DNA from: Dehalococcoidia bacterium
Lineage (GTDB): Bacteria > Chloroflexota > Dehalococcoidia > UBA2979
NCBI GenBank assembly: GCA_023228825.1
Contig: JALOAL010000011.1
Coordinates: forward strand, 26,996 to 90,995
Direction: 5' to 3'
Length of the DNA: 64,000 bases
How positions within the stretch are numbered: the stretch's first letter is position 1; the number at the start of each line of letters is the position of its first letter. The notes below the pieces were generated by a model. That model was not told where the DNA came from and searched no databases. It was given only the letters and a program-made list of their open reading frames with translations. The translations under genes were made by a program, and so were the position numbers. Positions 25,156 to 33,732 of this stretch are shown here, piece by piece.

Positions 25156-25183
25156 TTGGCAAGCGTCGCTGATCTGTTACGAT
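25156..25183 (+). promoter_or_regulatory. Sigma70-like promoter of acyl-CoA dehydrogenase
   Basis: TTGGCA (25156-25161), 16 bases, then TACGAT (25178-25183), in a locally AT-rich patch 60 bases ahead of the start codon. It is the clearest -35/-10 pair in the window. Confidence 0.55.
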
Positions 25184-25242
25184 TCCGATAATCAATACGG
25201 CGTGCGCCCGGCCCCCGGCCGGCGATCGAAGGAGGATCCCCC

Positions 25243-26463
25243 ATGGACCTCGGCGACAGCCCCCAGGAAGCAGCCTTCCGCGAGGAAGTGCGCGAGTTCG
25301 TCCGGGAGCACGGGCACAAGGCGCGCGGCGGCGGACGGCCGGCCGGCGGCGATGACGGCGGCGAGGGCATGCCGGACCCGGAGACCATGCGTGCGCGCAT
25401 GGCTGGGATGCAGGCCTGGCGCGAGGCGCTGGTGGCCAAGGGGTGGATCGCCCCGGCGTGGCCCAAGGAGTATGGCGGCGCGGGCCTCACCGTCCTCGAG
25501 CAGTTCGTCCTGAACGAGGAACTGGCGGAGCACGGCCTGAGCGCCGGCATGTTCGGCGGCATGGGCGTGATGATGCTGGGGCCCACCCTGCTCACGCACG
25601 GCACGGAGGAGCAGAAGGCGGAGCACATCCCGCGCATCCTCAGCGGCGAGGCGCGCTGGGCGCAGGGGTACTCGGAACCGGGGGCCGGCTCGGACCTGGC
25701 GTCGCTGCAGACTCGCGCGGTGCGTGACGGCGACGAGTTCGTGATCAACGGCCAGAAGATCTGGGCCACGGCGGCCCAGTTCTCCAACTGGATCTTCATG
25801 CTCGCCCGCACGGATCCGGACGCCCCCAAGCACCGAGGCATCTCGTACTTCCTGATCGACCGCCAGACGCCCGGCATCGAGATCCGCCCGCTGACCACCA
25901 TGGCGAACCAGGAGACCTTCAACGAGATGTTCTTCGAGGACGTGCGCGTCCCGGCGAAGAACGTCGTGGGCGAGGTGGACCGCGGCTGGTACGTGGGCGC
26001 CACCACGCTGGACTTCGAGCGCTCCGGCATCGGCAGCGCAGTCGGCACCATGCGCGGGCTGCAGAACATGCTGAAGCGCGGCAAGGACGCCCCCGACGCG
26101 ACCTACGCCACGCAGCAGTCCCCCACCTGGCGGCTGGACTTCGCCGACCGCATCGTGGAGGCGAACATCGCCCGCCAGTTGTCCAACCGCGTGATCACGT
26201 TGCAGGCGCGGGGCATGATCCCGAACTACGAGGCGTCCATCTCCAAGTTGTTCACGACCGAACTGCGCCAGCGCATCGCGCGCACGCACCTGAAGATGTA
26301 CGGCCTCTATGGCGTGCTCTGGGACAAGAACCGCGCGGAGGCCGAGAAGGGCCGCGCCGCCACGGGCTACCTGGACAGCGTGTCCTCCACGCTGGCGGGC
26401 GGCACGAGCGAGATCCAGCGCAACGTCATCGCTACGCGCGGCCTGGGCCTGCCTCGCGGCTAG
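25243..26463 (+). CDS. Acyl-CoA dehydrogenase
   Basis: 406 residues. The N-terminal helical domain has an extra Gly-rich insert (about residues 27-45) compared with the paralogue at 5811-7010. The middle domain has SEPGAGSDLASLQT and NGQKIWATAA. The C-terminus GGTSEIQRNVIATRGLGLPR contacts FAD. GAAGGAGG is 9 bases before the ATG. It probably forms its own transcript, with the promoter upstream and the hairpin downstream. Substrate unknown. Confidence 0.92.
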   Translation: MDLGDSPQEAAFREEVREFVREHGHKARGGGRPAGGDDGGEGMPDPETMRARMAGMQAWREALVAKGWIAPAWPKEYGGAGLTVLEQFVLNEELAEHGLSAGMFGGMGVMMLGPTLLTHGTEEQKAEHIPRILSGEARWAQGYSEPGAGSDLASLQTRAVRDGDEFVINGQKIWATAAQFSNWIFMLARTDPDAPKHRGISYFLIDRQTPGIEIRPLTTMANQETFNEMFFEDVRVPAKNVVGEVDRGWYVGATTLDFERSGIGSAVGTMRGLQNMLKRGKDAPDATYATQQSPTWRLDFADRIVEANIARQLSNRVITLQARGMIPNYEASISKLFTTELRQRIARTHLKMYGLYGVLWDKNRAEAEKGRAATGYLDSVSSTLAGGTSEIQRNVIATRGLGLPRG

Positions 26464-26518
26464 CGTCCACCCAGCCCAGCACGCTGCTCTCCGGTCCCCT
26501 CCGAGGCAGCGAAGGAGA

Positions 26519-26542
26519 CGGCGGGCCCTTGAAGGCCCGCCG
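26519..26542 (+). terminator. Hairpin after acyl-CoA dehydrogenase
   Basis: CGGCGGGCC pairs with GGCCCGCCG around CTTGAA, followed by CTTCC. The rest of the 301-base gap to the P450 gene (26464-26764) has no gene and contains the regulatory repeats listed next. Confidence 0.65.
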
Positions 26543-26642
26543 CTTCCATGTCCGAGGACGCCCGTGGCGACGCCTCGCAGCGGCGGGACGTCTCCCGGGT
26601 GACGGTTGACGGCCTGATCGTGCGATGCCTACCCTGCACCGC

Positions 26643-26678
26643 ACATACCGGCTGTATGTATGCAATCGGTCACGATTG
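26643..26678 (+). promoter_or_regulatory. Two adjacent inverted repeats ahead of P450
   Basis: ACATAC-CGGCT-GTATGT (26643-26659) and CAATCG-GTCA-CGATTG (26663-26678) are both perfect with 6-base arms and lie side by side about 90-120 bases before the P450 start. They look like operator sites for one or two dimeric repressors (TetR/GntR type). No such regulator gene is nearby. Confidence 0.45.
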
Positions 26679-26713
26679 GCTCCGCGTCCGACCTGCCGTA
26701 TCCGACCTTACCT

Positions 26714-26734
26714 GTCAGGCCCGACGTGTCAGAC
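26714..26734 (+). promoter_or_regulatory. GTCAG...GTGTCAGAC element
   Basis: GTCAG, seven bases, then GTGTCAGAC. The same arrangement, one base longer, occurs at 37340-37361 ahead of the CoA-transferase pair. It may be a shared regulator site or promoter element 30 bases before the P450 start codon. Confidence 0.3.
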
Positions 26735-26764
26735 CTGGAGCCGCTACCGCCACCGGAGAGACCA

Positions 26765-28060
26765 ATGACCGCATTCGTCCCGACCGAACTACCCCACGGC
26801 ATCAACCTGGGCGACATCGCCCTGTTCCAGGAGGAACGCGCGCACGAGGCCTTCCGCCTGCTGCGGCGTGACGCGCCTGTGCACTGGAACCCCGGCACGG
26901 AGCGCACCAACGGCTTCTGGTCGATCACTAAGTACGACGACATCATGTACGTCTCGCGCAACCCGGAGACGTTCATCTCCTCCAAGGGCATTGCCGGGCC
27001 GGGCCTGCGCAACCCGGACCCGTCCGCGTTCCTGCGGCCGGGCCAGGGCAACGCCAGCATCATCACCATGGACCCGCCTCGGCATGTGCAGGTGCGGCGG
27101 CTGGTGAACAAGGGCTTCACGCCTCGCGCGGTGAACGCGATGGAGCCAAAGATCCGCCAGATCACGCTCGAAATCCTGGACGAGGTGGGCGACAAGCGCG
27201 ACGGCGACTTCGTGCTGGAGGTCGCCAGCCAACTCCCGCTGGCGGTGATCTGCGGAATGATGGGCCTGGAGAAGGACGTCTGGCCGCTGATGTTCGAACT
27301 GACGAACTCGATCCTCGGCAGTGGCGACCCGGAGTACCAGGCGCAGAACGTGGACGCGGAGAAGGTCGGCACGGCGGAGGGCGCGCAGCAGACCGGCGCC
27401 GCCGGCTTCATGCGCATGATCGGCTACTTCCGCGACCAACTGGAAGACCGGCGCAAGAACCCCCGCACGGACGACCTGGTCTCCATCCTCCTGGAGTCTG
27501 AGATCGACGGCGAACGCCTGGAAGAGGGCGACATCCTCGCGTTCTGCTTCCTGCTCGTGGTCGCCGGCAACGAGACCACCCGCAACGCCATCTCGGGCGG
27601 CCTCATTGCGCTGTGCCAGCACCCGGAGGAGCGCGCGCGCCTGCAGGCCGCCATCCGCGAGGGCGACGGCGAACTGGTGGACTCTGCGGTGGAGGAGATC
27701 GTCCGCTGGACCTCGCCCCTGCACCACATGACGCGCGAGGCCACGCGGGACGTTGAGATCCGCGGCCAGCAGATCTCCGCCGGCGAGAAGGTCATCATGT
27801 GGTACCCGTCCGCCAACCGAGACGAGGACTACTTCGAGGACCCGTATCGCTTCGACATCGGCCGCACCCCGAACGACCACCTGGCGTTCGGCATCGGCGA
27901 GCACTTCTGCCTCGGCGCCGGGTTCGCCCGCAAGGAGGTGCGCGTGATGTTCGAGGAGTTGTTCACGCGCTTCCCGGACATTGAATTGGCCGGCCCGCCG
28001 GACCGGCTGCGCTCCAATTTCATCAATGGGGTGAAGCACCTGCCGGTCACGTACCGCTAG
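26765..28060 (+). CDS. Cytochrome P450
   Basis: 431 residues. The I-helix oxygen-activation motif AGNETT is at about 267-272, the K-helix E-x-x-R is EIVR, and the haem loop FGIGEHFCLG has the proximal Cys at about 382. The N-terminus (HGINLGDIALFQEER) is close to bacterial CYP125/CYP142-type steroid or terpenoid hydroxylases. The ATG at 26765 follows GGAGAG; an in-frame ATG at 26660 lies inside the operator repeats and is not used. A ferredoxin gene follows 35 bases on and is the likely electron donor. It is soluble and cytoplasmic, with no membrane anchor. Confidence 0.93.
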   Translation: MTAFVPTELPHGINLGDIALFQEERAHEAFRLLRRDAPVHWNPGTERTNGFWSITKYDDIMYVSRNPETFISSKGIAGPGLRNPDPSAFLRPGQGNASIITMDPPRHVQVRRLVNKGFTPRAVNAMEPKIRQITLEILDEVGDKRDGDFVLEVASQLPLAVICGMMGLEKDVWPLMFELTNSILGSGDPEYQAQNVDAEKVGTAEGAQQTGAAGFMRMIGYFRDQLEDRRKNPRTDDLVSILLESEIDGERLEEGDILAFCFLLVVAGNETTRNAISGGLIALCQHPEERARLQAAIREGDGELVDSAVEEIVRWTSPLHHMTREATRDVEIRGQQISAGEKVIMWYPSANRDEDYFEDPYRFDIGRTPNDHLAFGIGEHFCLGAGFARKEVRVMFEELFTRFPDIELAGPPDRLRSNFINGVKHLPVTYR

Positions 28061-28095
28061 GGACCGGGGCTCGGGATCGTGGCGAGGAGGACAGG

Positions 28096-28338
28096 ATGAC
28101 GGACGCCCTCTCTCCGGAAGCAGCGCCCCCGGCGGGCGCGCCTCGTAGCGTGACGGTGGACGAACTGGCGTGCGAAGGCCACGGTCGTTGCGAGAACGCG
28201 GCGCCGGAGGTCTTCGCGCTGGACGAGGACGATATCTCGCGGGTGATCCTGGACCCCGTGCCCCCGCACCTGCTCGGCAAGGTGGAGCGCGCCGTCCGCC
28301 TCTGCCCCCGGCAGGCGGTACGCTGGGCGGACGAGTAG
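28096..28338 (+). CDS. 3Fe-4S ferredoxin, P450 redox partner
   Basis: 80 residues. CEGHGRC (C-x5-C) followed by PEVFALDEDD and, near the end, LCPRQAV (Cys-Pro) is the three-Cys pattern of [3Fe-4S] ferredoxins that serve P450s. GAGGAGGAC precedes the ATG. The N-terminal 15 residues are Ala/Pro-rich and non-conserved. A ferredoxin reductase is not encoded nearby. Confidence 0.85.
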   Translation: MTDALSPEAAPPAGAPRSVTVDELACEGHGRCENAAPEVFALDEDDISRVILDPVPPHLLGKVERAVRLCPRQAVRWADE

Positions 28339-28382
28339 CCGTCCCCCCGCGACGGACGCCCGCGGCAGAGGAGGTGTCCCCC

Positions 28383-28562
28383 ATGTCCAAGCGCACCCGC
28401 CACGAGGTGGAAGCCGAACTCTCCGAGGCGCGCGCAGACCTCCTGCGTCACTGGCCCTCGGAACGTCCCACGTTCAAGTTGGACGATGCCCCCAACGCGG
28501 ACGCAAAGGCCGCGCTGCAGCGCGTGATGCGGCTCCAGAACGAACTGGACGCCACGGACTAA
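28383..28562 (+). CDS. Small hypothetical protein in the P450 operon
   Basis: 59 residues, with AGAGGAGGTG 8 bases upstream. It is highly charged and probably all-helical (HEVEAELSEARADLLRHW, then ALQRVMRLQNELDATD). There are no cysteines or membrane segments. It follows the ferredoxin by 44 bases, so it is likely co-transcribed. Function unknown. Confidence 0.6.
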   Translation: MSKRTRHEVEAELSEARADLLRHWPSERPTFKLDDAPNADAKAALQRVMRLQNELDATD

Positions 28563-28637
28563 CGGCATTCGCCCTCACGCGCCCGCGCTTGGCGCTGCCT
28601 GCCTCACATCACGCCTCATATCACGCCTCACATCGCG

Positions 28638-29846
28638 CTAATCGGGCGGCGAACCGAACGCCCCGCGCGCCTGGAGGGCGGTGATGTCGTCCCAGGTGTA
28701 CCCCGCCTCCAGCAGCACCTCCTCCGTATGCTGTCCGAAGGCCGGGCCCATCCGTTCGATGCGGGCGGGGCTGCGGGAGAGGTTCACGGGCGAGCCCACC
28801 ATGGGCATCTCCTCGCCCGTCTCGGGGTGCGGCACCTTCACGAGGTAGTCGTTGGCCCACGCCTGCGGATCCTGCCCGATCTCCAGGTAGTCCAGCACCG
28901 GCTCCACCAGCATGTCCGCCTCGTGGAACGCCCTCACCCACTCGTCACGCGTGCGGGTGAGGAAGACCTCGTCCATGCGCGCGATGATCTCCTCGTTGCG
29001 CTCCCAGCGCTGCGCCGCCGTGGCGTTCTCGCCTGTGGCCAGGTCGGGGGTGCCCATGACCTCGCACAGTTGCTTCCACCACTTGTCCGGCGGCAGCGCG
29101 CCGATCATGAACCACTTCCCGTCGCCGGCCTGGAAGTGGTTCCACGTGGGCCGGCGCTCATGATGTCGACGTCGCCCCACCGTCTCGTCGGTCCAGAGGG
29201 CGCCCGTAATGTTGTAGGACTGGATCGCCAACTGCGAGCCGTACAGCGAGGTGTTCACCTCCTGCGCCTCGCCCGTGCGTTCGCGGTGCATCAGCGCCAG
29301 GACGATGCCGTAGCCGGAGACGATCGCGCCCACGTGGTCCGCCTGCGGGAACCCGGCCATGGTGGGCGGAGACTCCTCTCCCTCGCCGGTCACGGACATG
29401 AAGCCGCCGCGCGCCTGGGCCAGCGTGTCCATGGCGCCTCGACGCGCGTCCGGGCCCAGGTGCCCCCAGCCGGTGGCGTTGGAGAGAATGCAGCGAGGGT
29501 TGACCGCCTGGATCCTCTCGAACGTGACCCCCAGGCGCTCCATGACGCCGTAGCGCATGTTGTTGTGGAAGACGTCCGCCGTCTCCACGAGTTTCCAGAA
29601 GACCTCCTGGCCGGCCTCGGTCTTCAGGTCGACCACCAGCGAGCGCTTGCCTCGGTTCAGGGTGTTGAAGTACGGGTTGCCCTGTCCACTGGCGGAGGCC
29701 ATCCCTCGGCCCGGATCCACGTTGGCGTAGGACTCGATCTTGATCACATCCGCGCCCATGTCGGCCAGCATGGCGGTGGCGTAGGTGCCTTGCTGCCAGA
29801 TCGACAGGTCCAGGATGCGGAAGCCCTGCAGCGGTAGTTGCGCCAC
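28638..29846 (-). CDS. CaiB/BaiF family III CoA-transferase
   Basis: 402 residues from GTG with GGGGAGGG upstream; the frame stays open further 5' but gives Arg-rich sequence. It has LQGFRILDLSIWQQGTYAT at the N-terminus, ADVIKIES, KRSLVVDLKTEAGQ, catalytic Asp fitting D170 in PQADHVG and the FGQHTEEVLLEAGYTWDDI end. It converges on the P450 operon. It belongs by eye to the same subgroup as the genes at 12829 and 17505. Confidence 0.9.
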   Translation of the reverse strand: MAQLPLQGFRILDLSIWQQGTYATAMLADMGADVIKIESYANVDPGRGMASASGQGNPYFNTLNRGKRSLVVDLKTEAGQEVFWKLVETADVFHNNMRYGVMERLGVTFERIQAVNPRCILSNATGWGHLGPDARRGAMDTLAQARGGFMSVTGEGEESPPTMAGFPQADHVGAIVSGYGIVLALMHRERTGEAQEVNTSLYGSQLAIQSYNITGALWTDETVGRRRHHERRPTWNHFQAGDGKWFMIGALPPDKWWKQLCEVMGTPDLATGENATAAQRWERNEEIIARMDEVFLTRTRDEWVRAFHEADMLVEPVLDYLEIGQDPQAWANDYLVKVPHPETGEEMPMVGSPVNLSRSPARIERMGPAFGQHTEEVLLEAGYTWDDITALQARGAFGSPPD

Positions 29847-29864
29847 GATTCCCTCCCCACTCGC

Positions 29865-29893
29865 GCCGGCGCCTCTGATCCGCGGGCGCCGGC
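29865..29893. promoter_or_regulatory. Inverted repeat between CoA-transferase and ketosynthase
   Basis: GCCGGCGCC and GGCGCCGGC are perfect 9-base arms separated by 11 bases, located 19 bases upstream of the minus-strand CoA-transferase start. It could be an operator, or a chance G+C-rich palindrome. Confidence 0.3.
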
Positions 29894-30067
29894 ACGCCCG
29901 ATCGCCCGCATTCTCGCACGACACGTCGAGTGTTATCCCGCAGATCGATCTCCCTCGCCCCGTCGCACGCCACCCCACGTCGAGCGAGAGGCTGCGACCC
30001 GGTAGGATCGAGGGATGGCGGGGCCGGCCTCGACAGTTCGAGGTCGCGCGACGAGCGGAGCGCGGCA

Positions 30068-31306
30068 ATGCAGCGAGAGATTCATCGCGTGGTGGTCACG
30101 GGCATGGGCGCGGTGACGCCCATTGGCAACACCACCGCGGACTTCTGGGACGGCCTGCGTCAGGGCCGCAACGGCGTGGGCCGCGTGCAGGCGTTTGACC
30201 CGTCCGACCTCCTGGTGCAGATCGCGGGCGAGGTCAAGGACTTCGACGTGGAGCAGTACCTGGAGCGCAAGGTTGCCCGGCGCACGGGCCGCTTCGCACA
30301 GTTCGCGCTCGCCGCCGGCGTGCAGGCGCTGGAGGACGGGGCGCTCGCGGTCACGGACGACAACCGCGACGACATCGGCGTGATCATGGCCACCTCAGGC
30401 GACTCCTTCGCCATGGGCCCAGAGTGGGAGGTCTACCTGGAGCGCGGCTCCCGAGGCGTGGACCCGTTCATCGTGACGCGCATGGGGCAGCACATGGGTG
30501 CGGGCCGGCTGGGCCGCCAGATCGGCGTGCGCGGCCCCAATACCACCATCAACACCGCCTGCGCCTCCGGCACGGACGCGCTGGGCCACGCGCTGAGCAT
30601 GATCCGCCTGGGACACGCGCAGGCCCTGCTGGCCGGCGGCGCGGAGGCGATGATCACGCCGCTCTCGCTCTCCTCCATGGGCCGCCTGGGCGCGCTTTCC
30701 AAGAACAACGAGGACCCCGAGCACGCCAGCCGCCCCTTTGACGCCCGGCGCGACGGCTTCATCCTGGGCGAGGGCGCGGGCGTGCTGCTGCTGGAGTCCG
30801 AGGAGCACGCGCTGGCCCGCGGCGCGCGCATCTACTGCGAACTGGCCGGCGTGGGTTGGTCCTTCGACGCCACGGACGACACGGCCCCCGACCCGCGCGG
30901 CCAGTCGCTGGCCATGACCCGCGCCATGAAGGACGCCGGCGTCTCTCCGGAGCAGGTGGACTACTTGAACGCCCACGGCACCAGCACGCAGTACAACGAC
31001 CGTACGGAGACCCAGGCCGTGAAACTCGCCATGGGCGAGGACGCGGGTCGCCTGAAGGTGTCCTCCACCAAGTCCATGACCGGCCACCTTGCCGCCGCCG
31101 CCGGGGGCATCGAGGCCGTCGCCTCGGTGCTGGCGCTGCACCACGGGGTGGTGCCCCCCACCATCAATTACGAGGAGCCGGATCCGGACTGCGACCTGGA
31201 CGTCACCCCCAACGTGGCGGTGGAACACGCGATCGACGTGGTCATGTCCAACTCGTTCGGCCTTGGCGGCCAGAACGCGGCTGCGGTCTTCCGGCGCTAC
31301 GGGTAG
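30068..31306 (+). CDS. fabF: Beta-ketoacyl-ACP synthase II-type ketosynthase
   Basis: 412 residues, full length. The catalytic Cys is in NTACASGTD, the two histidines in NAHGTST and TGHLAAAAG, and the Lys in SSTKSMTGHL: the complete Cys-His-His set of KAS II. VVVTGMGAVTPIGN opens the protein and SNSFGLGGQNA closes it. It condenses malonyl-ACP with acyl-ACP in fatty acid elongation. No acyl carrier protein or other fab gene is adjacent, so a role outside the main cluster is possible. Confidence 0.9.
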   Translation: MQREIHRVVVTGMGAVTPIGNTTADFWDGLRQGRNGVGRVQAFDPSDLLVQIAGEVKDFDVEQYLERKVARRTGRFAQFALAAGVQALEDGALAVTDDNRDDIGVIMATSGDSFAMGPEWEVYLERGSRGVDPFIVTRMGQHMGAGRLGRQIGVRGPNTTINTACASGTDALGHALSMIRLGHAQALLAGGAEAMITPLSLSSMGRLGALSKNNEDPEHASRPFDARRDGFILGEGAGVLLLESEEHALARGARIYCELAGVGWSFDATDDTAPDPRGQSLAMTRAMKDAGVSPEQVDYLNAHGTSTQYNDRTETQAVKLAMGEDAGRLKVSSTKSMTGHLAAAAGGIEAVASVLALHHGVVPPTINYEEPDPDCDLDVTPNVAVEHAIDVVMSNSFGLGGQNAAAVFRRYG

Positions 31307-31318
31307 GCCGGGCGCGCC

Positions 31319-31564
31319 TCAGGCAACGGCGTCCCCGGCCGTGCGTGCGCGAGCACGGGCGCGCGCGATCTGGCGGCGGCGCACGGTGGAGCGGTCGGCG
31401 GGCTGGCGCGGCCGCCACTGGCGCTGACGGGTGACCTCGACCGTGGCGGGCGCCCGCCCGTACATCACGTAGCCGCACTGCACGCACGAGTGGTACGTGT
31501 CTCCGATGTCCTCCACGCGAGTAAGCACTCCGCGGCACCGGGGGCAGGCGTGAGCGGAAATCAT
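31319..31564 (-). CDS. Small zinc-ribbon protein
   Basis: 81 residues with GGTTGGAGG before the ATG. CPRCRG and CVQCGY (two C-x2-C pairs 18 residues apart) form a zinc ribbon in the first half. The second half is Arg-rich and basic, suggesting nucleic-acid contact. There is no recognisable family beyond the ribbon. It faces the ketosynthase tail-to-tail. Confidence 0.6.
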   Translation of the reverse strand: MISAHACPRCRGVLTRVEDIGDTYHSCVQCGYVMYGRAPATVEVTRQRQWRPRQPADRSTVRRRQIARARARARTAGDAVA

Positions 31565-31762
31565 GGTGTGCCTCCAACCGACCGGGGCCCGTGACGGGCC
31601 GTGACGCACCTCCGGAGTGAGGTGTGCGGATCGTGGGCGTCGGACGTTGAGGGCGAATTGCCGGATTGTTGCCGCCAGGTGAATTGCGTGTGCGCGGACG
31701 GCCACACCCTCACAATCGTTCCACCTCGGTCTGTTCGAGGCGTCGCGAAGGGGCTCGAGGCG

Positions 31763-32236
31763 CTACCGGCGTCGGAAGAGCATGGAGGCGGCGACCACGG
31801 CGAGGCCCGCCACCGCCACCACGGGCGCCGCGCGCCGCGCCGCGTGGCCCAGGTCCGCGAGCGTTATCTCGCGGTCGATACGCACGGGCACGAGGGCTCT
31901 CGACGTCTCCGGCGCTGGCGGTGCGTCCGGGGCTGGCGGCGCCGGGGCTGACGGCGCCGGGGCTGGCGCCGTCGGGGCTGGCGACGTCGGGGCTGGCGCT
32001 GGCGTCGGGGCCGCCTGGGTCACGGCGGGCGCGGAGGCCGGCGGCGCGAAGGCGACACGCGGCGACTCGCGTGGCGGCAGGCTCCCCCAGCGCGCCCACG
32101 ACGCCTCCCGCCCGTCCGAGGGCTGCTCGGCGCGTGGCCGTGCCTCGTGCCCCGGGGGCGTGTCCGGCGCGGTGAAGCGAGGCCACGGCGTGGCCTGCGC
32201 GGGCGAGGGTTGGTCGTGGGGTCGCTCGTGACTCAT
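31763..32236 (-). CDS. Pro/Ala-rich protein with C-terminal membrane anchor
   Basis: 157 residues. The central part is a Pro-Ala-(Ser/Thr) repeat encoded by 15-base tandem units. The last 25 residues (AAPVVAVAGLAVVAASMLF, then RRR) are one tail-anchor-like membrane helix. The N-terminal 60 residues are hydrophilic and low-complexity. Frame preference and the clear anchor support coding. An ATG three codons upstream is an alternative start. Function unknown; perhaps a spacer-type envelope protein. Confidence 0.5.
   Translation of the reverse strand: MSHERPHDQPSPAQATPWPRFTAPDTPPGHEARPRAEQPSDGREASWARWGSLPPRESPRVAFAPPASAPAVTQAAPTPAPAPTSPAPTAPAPAPSAPAPPAPDAPPAPETSRALVPVRIDREITLADLGHAARRAAPVVAVAGLAVVAASMLFRRR
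31929..32006. repeat. 15-base tandem repeat (five units)
   Basis: Units of the form GGGGCTGGCGNCGYC, the last expanded to 18 bases, all in frame with the Pro/Ala-rich gene. They encode the Pro-Ala-Ser/Thr stretch and could vary in copy number without frameshift. Confidence 0.8.
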
Positions 32237-32324
32237 CGGGGCCATCGTACGTGGCCCGGACGTGCCGGGGGAGCATGGCCCGCAGGGGGATCGCCTCGTA
32301 GACTCGGACGATGGGACAGACAGC

Positions 32325-32549
32325 ATGTCGATGACCGACCGCCCGCTACCGAAGATGGCCTTCGAGTGCCAGTGGCTCCGCCGCACGATCGAGCCGTCAC
32401 GGCCGGACCCGTATGTCATGCTCTGCACGCACATCGTGCGTGACGGACAGGACTGCATCGGGCCGTTTCTTGAGGACATGGAGACGAACTGCGGCCTCTG
32501 GGACCCGAACGACCAGGCCCGCGCTCGAGCCAAGCGCCTCGCCCGGTAG
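32325..32549 (+). CDS. Small hypothetical protein
   Basis: 74 residues, three cysteines (FECQW, MLCTH, TNCGLWD) and a well-formed composition: KMAFECQWLRRTIEPSRPD, then CTHIVRDGQDCIGPFLEDME. Start choices are 32325 or 32331; neither has a strong ribosome site, and an in-frame ATG also exists at 32262. No family recognised. The Cys spacing is not that of a zinc ribbon. Confidence 0.5.
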   Translation: MSMTDRPLPKMAFECQWLRRTIEPSRPDPYVMLCTHIVRDGQDCIGPFLEDMETNCGLWDPNDQARARAKRLAR

Positions 32550-32723
32550 GCCCGCCCGCGCGCGCCACTTCCGTTTCGACGCCGCCCGCCCGGCGCGGTA
32601 TCCTCGCCCGAAGCACACCGGGATCGAGCGTCTCCCCAGACGGCCTGGCCGACCGCCCCCTCGTAACCCGTCCAACCACTGCACCATCGCGCCGGTGGCC
32701 CGCAGTTGGGACGAGGGCACACA

Positions 32724-33722
32724 ATGACCACCATGACCACCCCCAGAGACGGCTCCGGCCCCGAGCGCAGCGAGCAGCACGCCGCACGCGCGGTCAGCGA
32801 CGCCCAGCGCGCGGAGATCGACGAGCAGCGCGCCGCCTCGTTCACCACGAGGCGCGCCACGGTGGAGGCGCTGGAGGCGGTCCTCTACGAGCCGCTGCCG
32901 GTCCTGGACCACGGCTTCGTCCGCGTCATTGACTACATGGGGGACGACGCGGCGGTGGTGCAGGCGGCGCGCGTCTCCTACGGGCGCGGCACGAAGCGCC
33001 AGCGCGACGACCAGGGCCTGATCAACTACCTCATGCGCAACTGGCACACATCGCCCTTTGAGATGTGTGAGATCAAGTTGCACGTGAAGTTGCCCATCTT
33101 CGTCGCCCGGCAGTGGATCCGGCACCGCACGGCGAACGTCAACGAGTACAGCGCCCGCTACTCCATCCTGGACAACGAGTTCTACATCCCTGCCCCGGAA
33201 CACATCGCCGTGCAGTCCGCCACCAACCGCCAGGGCCGAGGCGACGTGCTGACCCAGGAGGACGCGCGCCGCGTGCAGGAGATCCTGCGGGACGACGCCC
33301 TGCGCTCCTACGCCCACTACGAGGAACTGCTCAACGAAGGGCCGGACGGCGAGCCTCGGGATCCGGAGGCGCCGTCGGTGGCGCGCGAACTGGCGCGCAT
33401 GAACCTGAGCCTGAACTTCTACACGCAGTGGTACTGGAAGACGGACCTGCACAACCTGATGCACTTCCTGCGCCTGCGCGCGGACGCCCACGCGCAGTAC
33501 GAGATCCGCGCCTACGCGGACGTGATGGCGGACATCCTGGAGCGCTGGGCGCCCATGACGCACCGCGCCTTCACGAACTACCGGCTGGGCAGCGCCCAGA
33601 TCTCGAAGCAGGGGATGGAGGCGGTGCGTCGCATGCTGGCTGGCGAGCAGGTGACCGCGAAGGACGTGGGCATGTCCACCGGCGAGTGGCGCGAACTGAC
33701 GGCCCTGCTGGCGCAGGAGTGA
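32724..33722 (+). CDS. thyX: FAD-dependent thymidylate synthase ThyX
   Basis: 332 residues. The ThyX motif R-H-R-x7-S is exact: R133-H134-R135 and S143 in RHRTANVNEYS. It makes dTMP from dUMP using methylene-THF, FAD and NADPH. It is longer than usual (ThyX is commonly 220-300): about 60 extra N-terminal residues and an insert EGPDGEPRDPEAP in the C-terminal half. GAGGGC precedes the ATG. The dUTPase at 43771 would feed dUMP to it. Confidence 0.93.
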   Translation: MTTMTTPRDGSGPERSEQHAARAVSDAQRAEIDEQRAASFTTRRATVEALEAVLYEPLPVLDHGFVRVIDYMGDDAAVVQAARVSYGRGTKRQRDDQGLINYLMRNWHTSPFEMCEIKLHVKLPIFVARQWIRHRTANVNEYSARYSILDNEFYIPAPEHIAVQSATNRQGRGDVLTQEDARRVQEILRDDALRSYAHYEELLNEGPDGEPRDPEAPSVARELARMNLSLNFYTQWYWKTDLHNLMHFLRLRADAHAQYEIRAYADVMADILERWAPMTHRAFTNYRLGSAQISKQGMEAVRRMLAGEQVTAKDVGMSTGEWRELTALLAQE

Positions 33723-33732
33723 GGCACGCCGC

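Noticed and set aside
26660..26764. N-terminal extension of the P450 from ATG 26660
   Set aside because: The added residues cover the operator repeats, and the ATG at 26765 has a ribosome site and matches family length.
31929..32006. CRISPR-like regular repeats
   Set aside because: Units are contiguous 15-base tandem repeats in a coding frame with no spacers.
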